From Paenibacillus aquistagni (GTDB taxonomy: Bacteria > Bacillota > Bacilli > Paenibacillales > Paenibacillaceae), in contig NZ_FXAZ01000001.1 of the NCBI RefSeq assembly GCF_900177815.1, forward strand, positions 1,488,001-1,552,000: 64,000 nt of DNA. The letters are read 5' to 3'. Positions within the stretch are counted from its first letter, which is position 1; every line of letters begins with the position of its first letter. The notes beneath the pieces were generated by a model that saw only the letters and a program-made list of their open reading frames with translations, made no database searches and was not told the origin of the DNA. Below, piece after piece: positions 50,466-60,055 of this stretch. The translations under genes were made by a program, and so were the position numbers.

Positions 50466-51908
50466 TCAAGATAACCCGAGATACGCTTTAATTCCATTGA
50501 ACACCTGTTCAGCAACTCGCTGCTGGAATTGCTCATCGAACATTTTGGCTTCATCGCTTGTATTGCTCAAGAAGCCGATTTCGAGCAGGATGCCAGGCAT
50601 TTTCGTATTCCGAATGACATGAAGGTTTCCTTGGCGGACTCCACGATCCTTTAGCTGTGTGCCCTGCAATAAATATTTGTGCATTACGTCTGCAAATGCC
50701 TTGCTCTCTGGACGATACCAATAGGTCTCTGTACCATTGGCAGCAGCTGAATCCGCGCTATTGCCGTGAATCGATACAAACAGGTCTGCATTTAGATCAT
50801 TCGCAATCTTTACACGATCAGACAGTTCTAAGAATGTATCGTCTTCTCTTGTCAGTACCACATGGAATCGATCATCCTTGCGCATAAGCTCAGCAATCTT
50901 CAGCGTTTGCTGCAAGTTAAAGTCCTTCTCTGTGCGCTTCTTGACACTTACAGCACCTGAATCGTGGGCACCGTGCCCAGCATCCAATACGACTGTATAC
51001 TTGCCGTCTGGCTTCGTTGGGGGAATCGTAGTCCCGCCGCCAGATGACTTGGTGCTTACTTCAAAGGAGAGCAATCCGCTGCCATTCTTCGTTGTCTTAA
51101 CATCAAGCGCGTAGCTTGCATCAATCACGAAGCGGACGGTTTCCTTTTCGAATTGGGCAAAACGAACCTGCTGCACATCAGGGTAGCCTGTAATAAGCTG
51201 TGTTCCCTGCCCGCCATTCGTCATGCCGTACTTTTCCAGGAACTCTTGAGAGAATGTCGTCTTAGGCAAGTCAATAATGACACGATCAGGTGCTGTCATC
51301 ATCGAAATCTTGGGTTCGACGTCTTTTTCAAGTGAGATATGTAAAGTATTCTCTCCAAACACGAAGTCCTGCACCTTGGTCAGGCTGGCATTCGGCGTCT
51401 CCGACCCAGTGCCATTGCCCTCTCCCGTGCCGCCAGTTCCAGGTGGTGTTGGTTCCACAGTAGAGCCATCGTCTGGTGTAAACAGATATACTGACTTCGA
51501 GCTGTTATCCCAGTCCACCGTTAGTCCCATGCTCTCACCAACAAAGCGTAGAGGCACAAGCGTTGAACCGCCTGAGATATAAGCAGGTTGGTCCAACTTT
51601 ACTTCTTTGCTGTTGATGGTAGCTGTCTTGCTGTCAATCTTCAATTCAATTCGCTTGTTATCACCATATATGACAACCATTCGCGTGTTCTTTTCCCAAT
51701 CAACCTTATACCCTAGCGTCTCTGACACAACGCGAATTGGTACCATTACAAAATTATTTTTTAACGTAATGGGCTCAGGAGTCTTAATCGAACTTCCGTC
51801 TAAATAAAGCGAGGGTTGTGGGGCAGCCTGTCCCACTTGTGGAAAAACAATTGCAAGAAGAAACATGAACATTAAGCCAGTCAACCATCTTTTCGTCTTT
51901 TGCTGCAT
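50466..51908 (-). CDS. N-acetylmuramoyl-L-alanine amidase with copper-amine-oxidase-like and AMIN domains
   Basis: The 480-residue secreted enzyme cuts the amide between muramic acid and the stem peptide. After a signal peptide ending VGQAA, residues about 35-145 hold a copper-amine-oxidase N-terminal-like domain (VPIRVVSETLGYKVDW, VPLRFVGESMGLTVDW). A Gly/Thr/Pro linker is followed by an AMIN domain (about 180-285) and Amidase_3 (about 305-480). The zinc-site residues are seen as LDAGHGAHDSGAV, the Glu of RTEKDF, SIHGNSAD and LLEIGFLSN. The ATG at 51908 follows AGAGGTG. A GerMN lipoprotein gene is immediately downstream. Confidence 0.93.
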   Translation of the reverse strand: MQQKTKRWLTGLMFMFLLAIVFPQVGQAAPQPSLYLDGSSIKTPEPITLKNNFVMVPIRVVSETLGYKVDWEKNTRMVVIYGDNKRIELKIDSKTATINSKEVKLDQPAYISGGSTLVPLRFVGESMGLTVDWDNSSKSVYLFTPDDGSTVEPTPPGTGGTGEGNGTGSETPNASLTKVQDFVFGENTLHISLEKDVEPKISMMTAPDRVIIDLPKTTFSQEFLEKYGMTNGGQGTQLITGYPDVQQVRFAQFEKETVRFVIDASYALDVKTTKNGSGLLSFEVSTKSSGGGTTIPPTKPDGKYTVVLDAGHGAHDSGAVSVKKRTEKDFNLQQTLKIAELMRKDDRFHVVLTREDDTFLELSDRVKIANDLNADLFVSIHGNSADSAAANGTETYWYRPESKAFADVMHKYLLQGTQLKDRGVRQGNLHVIRNTKMPGILLEIGFLSNTSDEAKMFDEQFQQRVAEQVFNGIKAYLGLS

Positions 51909-52073
51909 CTTCACCTCTACATCCTTTCGTATTGTTCTGACACTCTGAATCTATGAAATAACGTTCAAAGGAACAGACGTTAATTTAGACGAAAATAACT
52001 GACAAAAGTTGCGTTAATCCAAATAAAACTGACATAGAAATTATAGCGTATTTTACCAAGGTTCGTCAGCAAT

Positions 52074-52114
52074 AAAAAACACGGACCTTTAGTTATTAAC
52101 TAAAGGTCCGTGTT
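52074..52114 (-). terminator. 17-bp perfect hairpin terminator of leuCD
   Basis: AACACGGACCTTTAGTT and its exact complement are separated by three bases, and on the minus strand the stem is followed by TTTTTATTGC. Confidence 0.93.
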
Positions 52115-52142
52115 GATGCGTGTATACGTTGATCCTATCCCA

Positions 52143-52757
52143 TTAAGCTTGTGCAGGGTATGCCAAGCGATTGCTGTGCTTCAGCTCGTAATTGCCAATA
52201 GCCTCTTCATGCTTCAGCGTTAATCCGATATCGTCAAGGCCTTGAAGCAGAAACTGACGACGGTGCTCATCAAGATCGAAGCTGTAGCTTAAGCCATAGT
52301 CATCGGAGATTTGCTTCTTCTCCAGATCGATATGCAGTTGATAGCCTTCATGCTTGCTTGTGCGTTGGAACAATTCTTCCACTTGCTCCTCCGAGAGCTT
52401 AATAGGAAGAATTCCGTTTTTGAAGCAGTTGTTATAAAAAATATCCGCATACGAAGGCGCAATCACACAGCGGAAGCCAAAGTCCAAGATAGCCCATGGC
52501 GCATGCTCGCGCGATGAGCCGCAGCCAAAGTTCGCACGGGAGATCAGTACGCTTGCATCTTTATATTCAGGCTGATTCAAGCTAAAGCTAGGAATCGTAT
52601 TTCCTTCCTCATCAAAACGCCACTCATAGAACAAAAATTGTCCAAATCCGCTGCGCTCAATTCTTTTTAAAAATTGCTTTGGAATAATTGCGTCAGTATC
52701 GACATTGACACGATCCACTGGTGCTACAAGTCCGGTCATCGTTGTGAATGCTTGCAT
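52143..52757 (-). CDS. leuD: 3-isopropylmalate dehydratase small subunit
   Basis: The 204-residue subunit pairs with LeuC to isomerise 2- to 3-isopropylmalate in leucine biosynthesis. The family motifs DTDAIIPKQFLKRIERSGFG and FGCGSSREHAPWAI are present. It starts with GGGAGGA before the ATG and lies 15 bases after leuC. leuA and leuB are not in this window, so the leu genes are split between loci or extend elsewhere. Confidence 0.96.
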   Translation of the reverse strand: MQAFTTMTGLVAPVDRVNVDTDAIIPKQFLKRIERSGFGQFLFYEWRFDEEGNTIPSFSLNQPEYKDASVLISRANFGCGSSREHAPWAILDFGFRCVIAPSYADIFYNNCFKNGILPIKLSEEQVEELFQRTSKHEGYQLHIDLEKKQISDDYGLSYSFDLDEHRRQFLLQGLDDIGLTLKHEEAIGNYELKHSNRLAYPAQA

Positions 52758-52772
52758 CTTGATTCCTCCCTA

Positions 52773-54194
52773 CTAGTTCATCACTTCAGTTTTGATTTCC
52801 CAGTTCCGCACATCGACAAAACGTCCCTCAATCGCTGCGGCTGCAGCCATCGCGGGAGAAACAAGATGCGTACGTCCGCCTCGCCCTTGGCGACCTTCGA
52901 AGTTGCGGTTCGAGGTAGATGCGCAGCGTTGTCCGGGCTGCAGTACATCTGGATTCATGGCCAAGCACATGCTGCAGCCTGCCTCCCGCCACTCGAAGCC
53001 TGCGTCAACGAAGATCTGGTCCAAACCTTCCTTCTCAGCCTGCATTTTTACTCGTCCAGATCCTGGAACCACAATTGCGGTTACCTTATCGCTTACCTTG
53101 TAGCCGCGTGCAATCTCAGCCGCAGCTCGCAAGTCTTCAATACGTCCATTCGTGCAAGAGCCAATGAATACATAATCGATCCCGATCTCAGTCATCGGCG
53201 TTCCTGGGGTAAGCCCCATATATTCAATCGCCTTCTCGGCTGCTTTTCGTTCATTTTCGGTTGTAAAGTCCGCTGGATTAGGAACAGCAGAAGTGATGTT
53301 CGTTCCCATGCCAGGGCTTGTTCCCCAAGTCACTTGTGGAATCAATGCATCTACATCAAAATCAACAACCGTATCATATGTGGCTCCTTCATCTGTTGAG
53401 AGCTCGCTCCACTGCTGTACCATTTGCTCAAATGCTTCGCCCTGAGGAACATATTGGCGGCCTCTTAAATAATTATACGTTGTCTCATCAGGTGCAATCA
53501 GACCTGCGCGTGCGCCGGCTTCAATGGACATGTTGCATACGGTCATGCGCTCTTCCATCGTCAGCTCACGAATGGCATCCCCCGTATACTCCACAACATA
53601 TCCTGTAGCAAAATCTGTTCCATACTTAGCAATAACGCCGAGGATCATATCCTTCGCGGTTACTCCAGGCTTGCGCGATCCCGCAAAACGGACTTCCATC
53701 GTCTTGGACTTTGCCTGCTGCAGGCATTGTGTAGCCAGCACGTGCTCAACTTCGCTTGTCCCAATACCAAAGGCAAGCGCTCCAAAGGCACCATGTGTCG
53801 AGGTGTGGCTGTCGCCGCAAACAATCGTCTTGCCTGGGTGCGTCAAGCCAAGCTCAGGCCCCATGACATGCACGACGCCTTGGTCTACATCGTTTAGGTC
53901 GAACAAGCGAACGCCAAAATCCTCGCAGTTCTGGGACAGCGTATCGATCTGCTGCTTCGAAATAGGATCTGAAATATTAAAGCGATCCTTAGTAGGAACG
54001 TTATGATCCATGGTGGCATAGGTCAAATCTGGACGACGAACCTTGCGTCCACTCAAGCGAAGCCCTTCGAATGCCTGTGGCGATGTAACCTCATGAACCA
54101 AATGAAGGTCGATATAAAGAATGCTCGGCTTTCCTGTCTCCTGCACAATTTCGTGCTGATCCCAAATTTTTTCATATAACGTTCTCTTCGTCAT
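52773..54194 (-). CDS. leuC: 3-isopropylmalate dehydratase large subunit
   Basis: The 473-residue aconitase-family enzyme has [36 protein letters not shown] and [10 protein letters not shown], which supply the three Cys ligands of a [4Fe-4S] cluster. It is first of leuC-leuD. The ATG at 54194 with GAGAGGTGAGG is preferred to an ATG at 54242 that precedes the ribosome binding site. A LysR-type gene diverges upstream and may control it. Confidence 0.97.
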   Translation of the reverse strand: MTKRTLYEKIWDQHEIVQETGKPSILYIDLHLVHEVTSPQAFEGLRLSGRKVRRPDLTYATMDHNVPTKDRFNISDPISKQQIDTLSQNCEDFGVRLFDLNDVDQGVVHVMGPELGLTHPGKTIVCGDSHTSTHGAFGALAFGIGTSEVEHVLATQCLQQAKSKTMEVRFAGSRKPGVTAKDMILGVIAKYGTDFATGYVVEYTGDAIRELTMEERMTVCNMSIEAGARAGLIAPDETTYNYLRGRQYVPQGEAFEQMVQQWSELSTDEGATYDTVVDFDVDALIPQVTWGTSPGMGTNITSAVPNPADFTTENERKAAEKAIEYMGLTPGTPMTEIGIDYVFIGSCTNGRIEDLRAAAEIARGYKVSDKVTAIVVPGSGRVKMQAEKEGLDQIFVDAGFEWREAGCSMCLAMNPDVLQPGQRCASTSNRNFEGRQGRGGRTHLVSPAMAAAAAIEGRFVDVRNWEIKTEVMN

Positions 54195-54240
54195 ATTCCT
54201 CACCTCTCGCATTGATCTGCGTTCTCTTTGTATTGCAATC

Positions 54241-54282
54241 AATATATCATTCCTTTATTCATAGTTCCAAGATATAATATCT
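54241..54282 (-). promoter_or_regulatory. leuCD promoter with LysR-like dyad
   Basis: On the minus strand TTGGAA (54270-54265), an 18-base spacer and TATATT (54246-54241) form a candidate SigA promoter. The AT-rich dyad AGATAT-A-ATATCT (54270-54282) abuts the -35 box, as expected for a LysR-type activator site. Confidence 0.55.
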
Positions 54283-54326
54283 ATAATATTAATAGGTTTG
54301 GACTATATAGCAGATGAGGTGTAAAC

Positions 54327-55274
54327 ATGGAATTCAGGCAATTGCAGTATGTTCTGCAAATCGCAGAGGAAAAGAACTTTTCAAGAGCAGCAGACAAGCT
54401 GCACATCGCCCAGCCATCGCTTAGTCAGCAGCTCTCGAAGCTGGAGAAAGAGATCGGAGTGTTATTGTTTCAGCGAACGACGAACTCTGTGGAGATGACG
54501 CATGCAGGAGAGGTATTTGTAGAGCGTGCGCAGAAGATCCTTGATTCTATGGAGCAGCTGCGAAAGGAGATGTCCGATATCTCGCAGACCAAAGCAGGAA
54601 AAGTTACAATCGGTACGATGCCGATCACCGGATCGCATATCCTGCCTCATGTCGTTCCTCAGTTCCATCATCGCTACCCGGACATTGATTTCGTATTGAC
54701 TGAGGAGCCTTCGACTTCCATGTTGATCAAAATGACGGCCCAAGGCAAAATCGACCTATGCCTGCTCTCCCTGCCGATACAGGAAGAATCCTTATCTTAT
54801 GAACCCATTATTGAAGAAGAGATTTTTTTAGCGGTGCCTAAGGAGCATCGCTTATACAAGCACTATGTTGACCATGGAGAACCAATCGATCTAGCTGCCG
54901 TGCAGGACGAGGCCTTTATATCGCTTAAGCGCGGTCAGGGCTTCCGCCAGATCACGCTTGATCTGTGCAGAGAATCGGGATTCGAACCCAAGGTCGTATT
55001 TGAGAGCAGCAATATTGAGACCGTGCAATCCCTAGTAGCGTCAGGCATGGGAATTGCCTTTGTCCCTTCCCTCATTGCAACTGCGCCAAGAAGCGAGTTT
55101 GTACCCGCTTATATTCCGCTTCGAAACCGTCCTTCTAGAACGTTGGTGCTCGCATATCGTACTGGACGCTATATGTCCAAGGCAGCCGAGGCCTTCATGG
55201 AAACATTAAAAGACACGGTCGCTGTTCAGTTCAGTGACCGTGTCCGTGCCGTACTTCATCATAATCATCTATAA
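54327..55274 (+). CDS. LysR-family transcriptional regulator
   Basis: The 315-residue regulator has an N-terminal winged helix-turn-helix (MEFRQLQYVLQIAEEKNFSRAADKLHIAQPSLSQQLSKLE) and a periplasmic-binding-protein-like co-inducer domain from about residue 90. It diverges from leuCD with a 132-base gap containing an AT-rich dyad, so it may control leucine genes, although LysR targets cannot be assigned from sequence. It resembles CynR/CysL/GltC-like regulators only generally. The last 20 codons contain a hairpin usable by the convergent nagZ gene. Confidence 0.9.
   Translation: MEFRQLQYVLQIAEEKNFSRAADKLHIAQPSLSQQLSKLEKEIGVLLFQRTTNSVEMTHAGEVFVERAQKILDSMEQLRKEMSDISQTKAGKVTIGTMPITGSHILPHVVPQFHHRYPDIDFVLTEEPSTSMLIKMTAQGKIDLCLLSLPIQEESLSYEPIIEEEIFLAVPKEHRLYKHYVDHGEPIDLAAVQDEAFISLKRGQGFRQITLDLCRESGFEPKVVFESSNIETVQSLVASGMGIAFVPSLIATAPRSEFVPAYIPLRNRPSRTLVLAYRTGRYMSKAAEAFMETLKDTVAVQFSDRVRAVLHHNHL
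55208..55244 (-). terminator. minus-strand terminator for the nagZ gene inside lysR 3' coding
   Basis: GACACGGTC and GACCGTGTC form a perfect nine-base-pair stem with a 15-base loop, followed on the minus strand by TTTTAATG. It lies about 85 bases past the nagZ stop, within the last codons of lysR. Confidence 0.55.
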
Positions 55275-55328
55275 GCTTGCTACCAAGGAGCCGTTTGACT
55301 GTTATCAACGTTCATTGTGAATCAAGGC

Positions 55329-57230
55329 CTATTCAACGGGAGAGCGTCCAGGCGGTGGATCTGAGGCGAACAACGCCTCAACCACTGCTTGGATATTCGC
55401 TGTTGTTGCTCCGTAGCTCAAGAAACGAAGAGGCACACCTTCCAGAAGCTCGGTATCATAAGGTGATCCAATGGAGACTGAGGCCATATTCATACCACTG
55501 TTCGCAACATGCGCAATCGCGCTTGTCATCACATTTTGAATTTGCGGCTTGAGCTGCAAATCCCTAGTAACAAACAAGATTCCATCCTCATCGGTATCCA
55601 TCGTGGCAAGATGCAGCTTATTTTCAACCTCATCTTCTGACAATGCACGCAGAGAAATCACCTCTGTGACGACCGCCTTGTTATCTGAAGCATAAGACTG
55701 AATCGCTTCGTTCAAGAGCTTAATGGCATATGGATCAGTACCTACAATATGAAGCTTCTTCATCTTCGCATGAATGAACGGAAGCTTAGAAGCATCTCCT
55801 TCCAAGGTAGTTGAGAGCCTAGCAACCTGCAGTGCAAACTCAAGATCTCCGTTGCTCTCTATCCACTCTTGAGCATGCTTCAGCTGTTCCTCTTCTTCAA
55901 GCATCTCACGATTCTCAGCCAATAAGCCGTACTTTGCCTTAATCGTCAAGACGCGCAACACACTTTCATCAATTTTTTCCTGCGGGAGACGCCCTTTAAG
56001 AACCGCATCGATCAAATGCTGTTTAACACGTGCAGGGTGCGCAGGCATTAGCAGGACATCAGCACCGGCGTTAATGGCCATCTCGCTTGCCTCTTCAATG
56101 CCAAAGTGCTGCTCAATCGCCCCCATATTCATGGCATCGGTAATGATGACGCCTTGAAAGTCCATGCTCGTGCGAAGGAGATTCGTAAGCAGTTCCTTAG
56201 ACAGCGAAGCTGGCGTATAGATCGGCTTGCCATCCTTTCTCGATTGAATCGTGGAAGAATCAAGCGCTGGCACCGCGACATGCGCGCTCATGACCATGTC
56301 CACGCCTTGGTCTATCGCATCCTGAAAAGGCTTAAGATCTATGCTTTCCAACTGCTCCTTCGTATGCTTAAGTACTGGCAGATTCACATGCGAATCAACA
56401 TTTGTATCGCCATGCCCTGGAAAGTGCTTCACTACTGCTGGGATATTGGCCTCATGCATTCCTTCAATCATCGGCAGCATATATCGGCTAACCAGATCCG
56501 CCGACGAGCCGAAAGACCGAATGCCGATGACCGGATTGCGAGCATTGCTGTTCACATCGGCCACGGGAGCGAAGTTCACATTCATGCCGAGCGCCTGCAA
56601 GTTAAGACCAATCCGCTTCCCCGTTTCGCTGGCTAAGCTGGGTCTGTTTGAAGCGGCGATGGCCATATTCCCATTCATCCCCGACATAAATGGAAAACGA
56701 GACACAACACCCCCCTCTTGATCCACACCGATCCATGCAGGAACGGCTGTCTCAAGACGACTTAGCATCGAAGTATACGCTATCGTCTTATCGAGCGTAT
56801 CGGCATCGGACCGAAACAGTATAACACCACCCGGCTTGATCTCGTCCAGCGCCTGTTTGATCGTCTTGGTTGGATGCTCTACTTCAACTGCAGACATATC
56901 CACAAACAGAAGCTGGCCAATCTTCTCTTCAAGCGAGAGCTGTTCCAAGGCGCTTTTTGCAGCAGCCTTGGCTTCTTCTTCTTTTTGTTCGAGTTCCGAT
57001 TGAAGTGGAGGTTGATTCACAGCGCTCGACTCAGGCGGCTTGGCATGCTCCTGGGACGAGTTTGTCATAGGAGGAGAAACGGAATCCTTGTTCCCTAACT
57101 CCTTAAGGCTGCTATATATAAGTACACCTGCAATCATAATTAGCGCTGAGATGATTGCAATCAGCCATTTTAGATTCGTATTATGTTTCTTATTGCTTTT
57201 TTGGGAATGGTTCGATTGGCGTTGTTGCAT
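55329..57230 (-). CDS. nagZ: GH3-family beta-N-acetylhexosaminidase, membrane-anchored (NagZ-like)
   Basis: The 633-residue enzyme has a short basic N-terminus, a membrane anchor (WLIAIISALIMIAGVLIYSSL), a charged linker to residue about 90, then a GH3 N-terminal domain. The NagZ motif KHFPGHGDTNVDSHVNLP and the nucleophile region VIITDAMNMGAIEQHF are clear, with the catalytic His in the flexible loop. A C-terminal GH3-type domain completes it. It should cut N-acetylglucosamine from peptidoglycan fragments in the extracellular space during wall recycling. The ATG at 57230 is chosen because GGGGAG is at proper spacing. The preceding nitrilase-type gene lies 32 bases upstream. Confidence 0.9.
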   Translation of the reverse strand: MQQRQSNHSQKSNKKHNTNLKWLIAIISALIMIAGVLIYSSLKELGNKDSVSPPMTNSSQEHAKPPESSAVNQPPLQSELEQKEEEAKAAAKSALEQLSLEEKIGQLLFVDMSAVEVEHPTKTIKQALDEIKPGGVILFRSDADTLDKTIAYTSMLSRLETAVPAWIGVDQEGGVVSRFPFMSGMNGNMAIAASNRPSLASETGKRIGLNLQALGMNVNFAPVADVNSNARNPVIGIRSFGSSADLVSRYMLPMIEGMHEANIPAVVKHFPGHGDTNVDSHVNLPVLKHTKEQLESIDLKPFQDAIDQGVDMVMSAHVAVPALDSSTIQSRKDGKPIYTPASLSKELLTNLLRTSMDFQGVIITDAMNMGAIEQHFGIEEASEMAINAGADVLLMPAHPARVKQHLIDAVLKGRLPQEKIDESVLRVLTIKAKYGLLAENREMLEEEEQLKHAQEWIESNGDLEFALQVARLSTTLEGDASKLPFIHAKMKKLHIVGTDPYAIKLLNEAIQSYASDNKAVVTEVISLRALSEDEVENKLHLATMDTDEDGILFVTRDLQLKPQIQNVMTSAIAHVANSGMNMASVSIGSPYDTELLEGVPLRFLSYGATTANIQAVVEALFASDPPPGRSPVE

Positions 57231-57262
57231 TAGCATCTCCCCTTGTTATTCCTTGATTCAGC

Positions 57263-58093
57263 TTATTCTTGTACACCCAACTGATAGATATGCGGCTTGC
57301 GGTCTTTAAAGACAGGAATTCGAGAACGCACTTCGGGTATTGATTCAAGCTTTAACGTCCCTTTCAAAATCAGTGCTTCCTCCCCGGCAGAAGCGATCAC
57401 TTCTCCCCAAGGATCAAGAATCATTGAATGTCCGAAGAAGGTTGTTTCCTCTCCGTTATCCCCTATACTGCTTCCCGTTCGATTGCAGGCCACTACCGCC
57501 ATTTGATTCTCAATTGCTCTTGCAGCGAGCAGCGTCTTCCAATGATATAGCCTTGGATTTGGCCATTGGGCAGGTACAAAGAGCACTTCTGCCCCGCTTA
57601 GCGCCAAGGTCCGAGACAGCTCCGGAAATCTAAGATCATAACAAATGATGCTTCCGCACGGTATGCCATCTAATTCAAAGCGATGAAGCATGTCTCCTTC
57701 TGTCAAATATAGATGCTCATCCATTAATTTGAATAGATGGATCTTAGCATACTCGCTAACCCGTTCTCCTTGACGATTGTAAACATACGTGACATTTTGT
57801 ACTTGGCCCTCTTGTTTGACGGCTACTGATCCGCCCACAATATTTACCCGATAGTGCTTGGACAATCGATGGAGCAGTTCCTTTGTGCGGATACCCTGTT
57901 CATCAGCCAGCTGCTGAATTCGATTCAAAGCATACCCCGCATTCCACATTTCAGGCAGTACAATCACATCTGGAGCATCATGCCCCTGCATGGCAAGCTT
58001 GATATTCTGTTCAACCTGCCGATAGTTTTTATCTGGATCGCCAATAGCTACATCCATTTGAATAACATTGATCTTCCAATCCGATACCTTCAT
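57263..58093 (-). CDS. carbon-nitrogen hydrolase (nitrilase superfamily) protein
   Basis: The 276-residue cytoplasmic enzyme has the Glu-Lys-Cys triad: Glu in VLPEMWNAGYAL, Lys in YAKIHLFKL and Cys in IICYDLRFPELSR. This resembles omega-amidase/Nit2-like members, which deaminate small amides. It starts at 58093 (MKVSDWKIN), because earlier in-frame ATGs lack a proper ribosome site. It shares a strand with nagZ after 32 bases, so may be cotranscribed. Substrate is unknown; an omega-amidase role in the methionine salvage or glutamine pathway is possible. Confidence 0.88.
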   Translation of the reverse strand: MKVSDWKINVIQMDVAIGDPDKNYRQVEQNIKLAMQGHDAPDVIVLPEMWNAGYALNRIQQLADEQGIRTKELLHRLSKHYRVNIVGGSVAVKQEGQVQNVTYVYNRQGERVSEYAKIHLFKLMDEHLYLTEGDMLHRFELDGIPCGSIICYDLRFPELSRTLALSGAEVLFVPAQWPNPRLYHWKTLLAARAIENQMAVVACNRTGSSIGDNGEETTFFGHSMILDPWGEVIASAGEEALILKGTLKLESIPEVRSRIPVFKDRKPHIYQLGVQE

Positions 58094-58214
58094 GTATGCC
58101 CATCCTTCCAATGTGTCACTTTCTACCATCATATCGGTTCATGGAAATCCGTCAAGGTGGGCAAAGTATGAAAATCAGTACGCTGACACCCATTGTTCGA
58201 AAGGAGAATTCTAT

Positions 58215-58688
58215 ATGCAGAAGGCAAGATTACGAATTCAGGTTCTGTTGTTTCTATTATGTATGATGTTCACCTGCACATCTCCAATAGCTCAAGCTGC
58301 TCCAGAACAGCCGCTTAACGTCCCTCCTGTTCAAATGTTCGACATGAAACAGGAGCGTATCATTAAAAGTGTGCCAAACCAAGAGAAATATCAGCAATAT
58401 GCTGAGCAATGGCTAAAGTCCATTACCAAGGTGGCCCCGCAAGTATCAATTGGTACGAAGTGTGGATATATAGTGAGAGTCCCGCTTGCCAAGCCATTTA
58501 CTGTAAACTTGCCGAACCTGCAGGTAGAAACCAATACGGTATTTCTTATTTATTGCCCTGAAAAAGAACCAATGCTGCTTGTCTTCGGTCCTGATCGAAA
58601 GCCTTACCTTATGGAATTCAAGGCTGATGTCAAGCCTTTCATAGAAGAGATGCTGACACCAAGCCACCCTGGAGCGAATCGACAATAG
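58215..58688 (+). CDS. small secreted protein of unknown function
   Basis: The 157-residue protein has a signal peptide ending around SPIAQAA, and a mature part of about 130 residues with a mixed alpha/beta look and two Cys (GTKCGYIV and IYCPEKEP) that could form a disulfide. AAGGAGA before the ATG at 58215 fixes the start. I do not recognise the family. No membrane helix follows the signal, so it should be released or retained at the wall. Confidence 0.72.
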   Translation: MQKARLRIQVLLFLLCMMFTCTSPIAQAAPEQPLNVPPVQMFDMKQERIIKSVPNQEKYQQYAEQWLKSITKVAPQVSIGTKCGYIVRVPLAKPFTVNLPNLQVETNTVFLIYCPEKEPMLLVFGPDRKPYLMEFKADVKPFIEEMLTPSHPGANRQ

Positions 58689-58799
58689 CACTCCTCATAG
58701 CCTAATGGAAAAAAAGGTATACACTCCAGTCAAAACATGCTAAATTAAGCGTTAATAATTGGTAACCACGCATGATATAGAAGATGGAGTGAACGAAAG

Positions 58800-59993
58800 A
58801 TGCCTTATGTCAATGAAGCAGCCATACCTATTACTCCGGCAGATCGTATGAGCGATCTGCCTACTCAATTTTTTGCGAAGCTTGTGCAGAAATGCAACGC
58901 CCGAATCGCTGAAGGCCATGATGTCATTAACTTAGGACAAGGCAACCCAGACCTGCCTACCCCTTCACATATCGTAACTTCCATGCAGCAAGCTACTGCC
59001 AACCCGCAGTATCACAAATATTCTCCTTTTACTGGCTATCGTTTTTTAAAAGAAGCCATTGCCAAACGTTATTTGGAGGATTATCAGGTGGAGCTCGACC
59101 CCGACACAGAGGTCGCGATCTTGTTCGGAGGAAAGACAGGGCTTGTGGAGCTCAGCCAGATCCTTCTTAATCCAGGGGATATCTGTCTCGTCCCTGACCC
59201 CGGTTATCCCGATTATTGGTCAGGCGTTGCCTTAGCAGGCGCAAAGTTGGTCATGATGCCGCTTGTAGAAGCTCATCAGTACCTTCCTCAATATGATGCG
59301 ATCGCAGCTCAGGATCTGCAACAAGCGAAGTTGATGTTTCTTAATTATCCGAACAACCCAACTGCAGCCACTGCTGATGCCGCCTTCTATGAGCAAACCG
59401 TTCAGTTTGCGAAGGAGCACCATATTGTTGTAGCCAGCGACTTTGCCTACGGCGCCATCGGCTTCGATGGCAAGCGTCCTGTCAGCTTCTTGCAAACACC
59501 TGGCGCCAAAGAAGTAGGCGTCGAATTCTATACCCTGTCAAAGACGTACAATATGGCTGGCTGGCGCGTAGCTTTTGCACTAGGCAACAAAGAGATTATT
59601 CGCAACATTAACCTCATGCAGGACCATATGTATGTTAGTCTCTTTGGAGCCATTCAAGAAGCCGCAGCTGAAGCGCTGACCGGACCCCAGGATTGCGTCC
59701 ATTCCTTGTGTGAGACGTATGAAAAACGTCGCAATGCGTTGTTTGCCGCGCTAGAACAAATCGGCTGGCAAGCGAAGCTCCCAGCAGGCTCTTTCTTTGC
59801 ATGGCTTCCTGTACCTGAACCTTATTCCTCTGAAACATTTGCTGATCTACTGCTTGAAAAGGCAAATGTCGTTGTTGCGCCTGGCATTGGCTTTGGCACC
59901 CACGGCGAAGGTTATGTTAGGGTAGGATTATTGGCAGAGGAAGATCGGTTAGTTGAAGCGGTTGAACGCATCGGAGCGCTGAATTTATTCTGA
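58800..59993 (+). CDS. PLP-dependent aminotransferase, MtnE-like
   Basis: The 397-residue class I/II aminotransferase has the substrate-loop NLGQGNPDLPTP, the PLP-phosphate region FGGKTGLVELSQ, NYPNNPTAA, the PLP-Asp in DFAYGAIGFDG, and the Schiff-base Lys in YTLSKTYNMAGWRVAF. It is close to the YkrV/MtnE methionine-salvage aminotransferases, which transaminate 4-methylthio-2-oxobutanoate. The fragment at 63968, after proC, may be a MtnW-like gene, which would fit methionine salvage. Other substrates remain possible. Confidence 0.82.
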   Translation: MPYVNEAAIPITPADRMSDLPTQFFAKLVQKCNARIAEGHDVINLGQGNPDLPTPSHIVTSMQQATANPQYHKYSPFTGYRFLKEAIAKRYLEDYQVELDPDTEVAILFGGKTGLVELSQILLNPGDICLVPDPGYPDYWSGVALAGAKLVMMPLVEAHQYLPQYDAIAAQDLQQAKLMFLNYPNNPTAATADAAFYEQTVQFAKEHHIVVASDFAYGAIGFDGKRPVSFLQTPGAKEVGVEFYTLSKTYNMAGWRVAFALGNKEIIRNINLMQDHMYVSLFGAIQEAAAEALTGPQDCVHSLCETYEKRRNALFAALEQIGWQAKLPAGSFFAWLPVPEPYSSETFADLLLEKANVVVAPGIGFGTHGEGYVRVGLLAEEDRLVEAVERIGALNLF

Positions 59994-60019
59994 TCTCCTT
60001 AAATGTGCGATTTGCTTTC

Positions 60020-60049
60020 TTTACTTTTGCTCGAATAGCGTGCTACACT
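60020..60049 (+). promoter_or_regulatory. promoter of the proBA T-box leader
   Basis: TTTACT at 60020-60025, an 18-base spacer and TACACT at 60044-60049 form a candidate SigA promoter, placing the start near 60056. Confidence 0.5.
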
Positions 60050-60055
60050 GGTATC

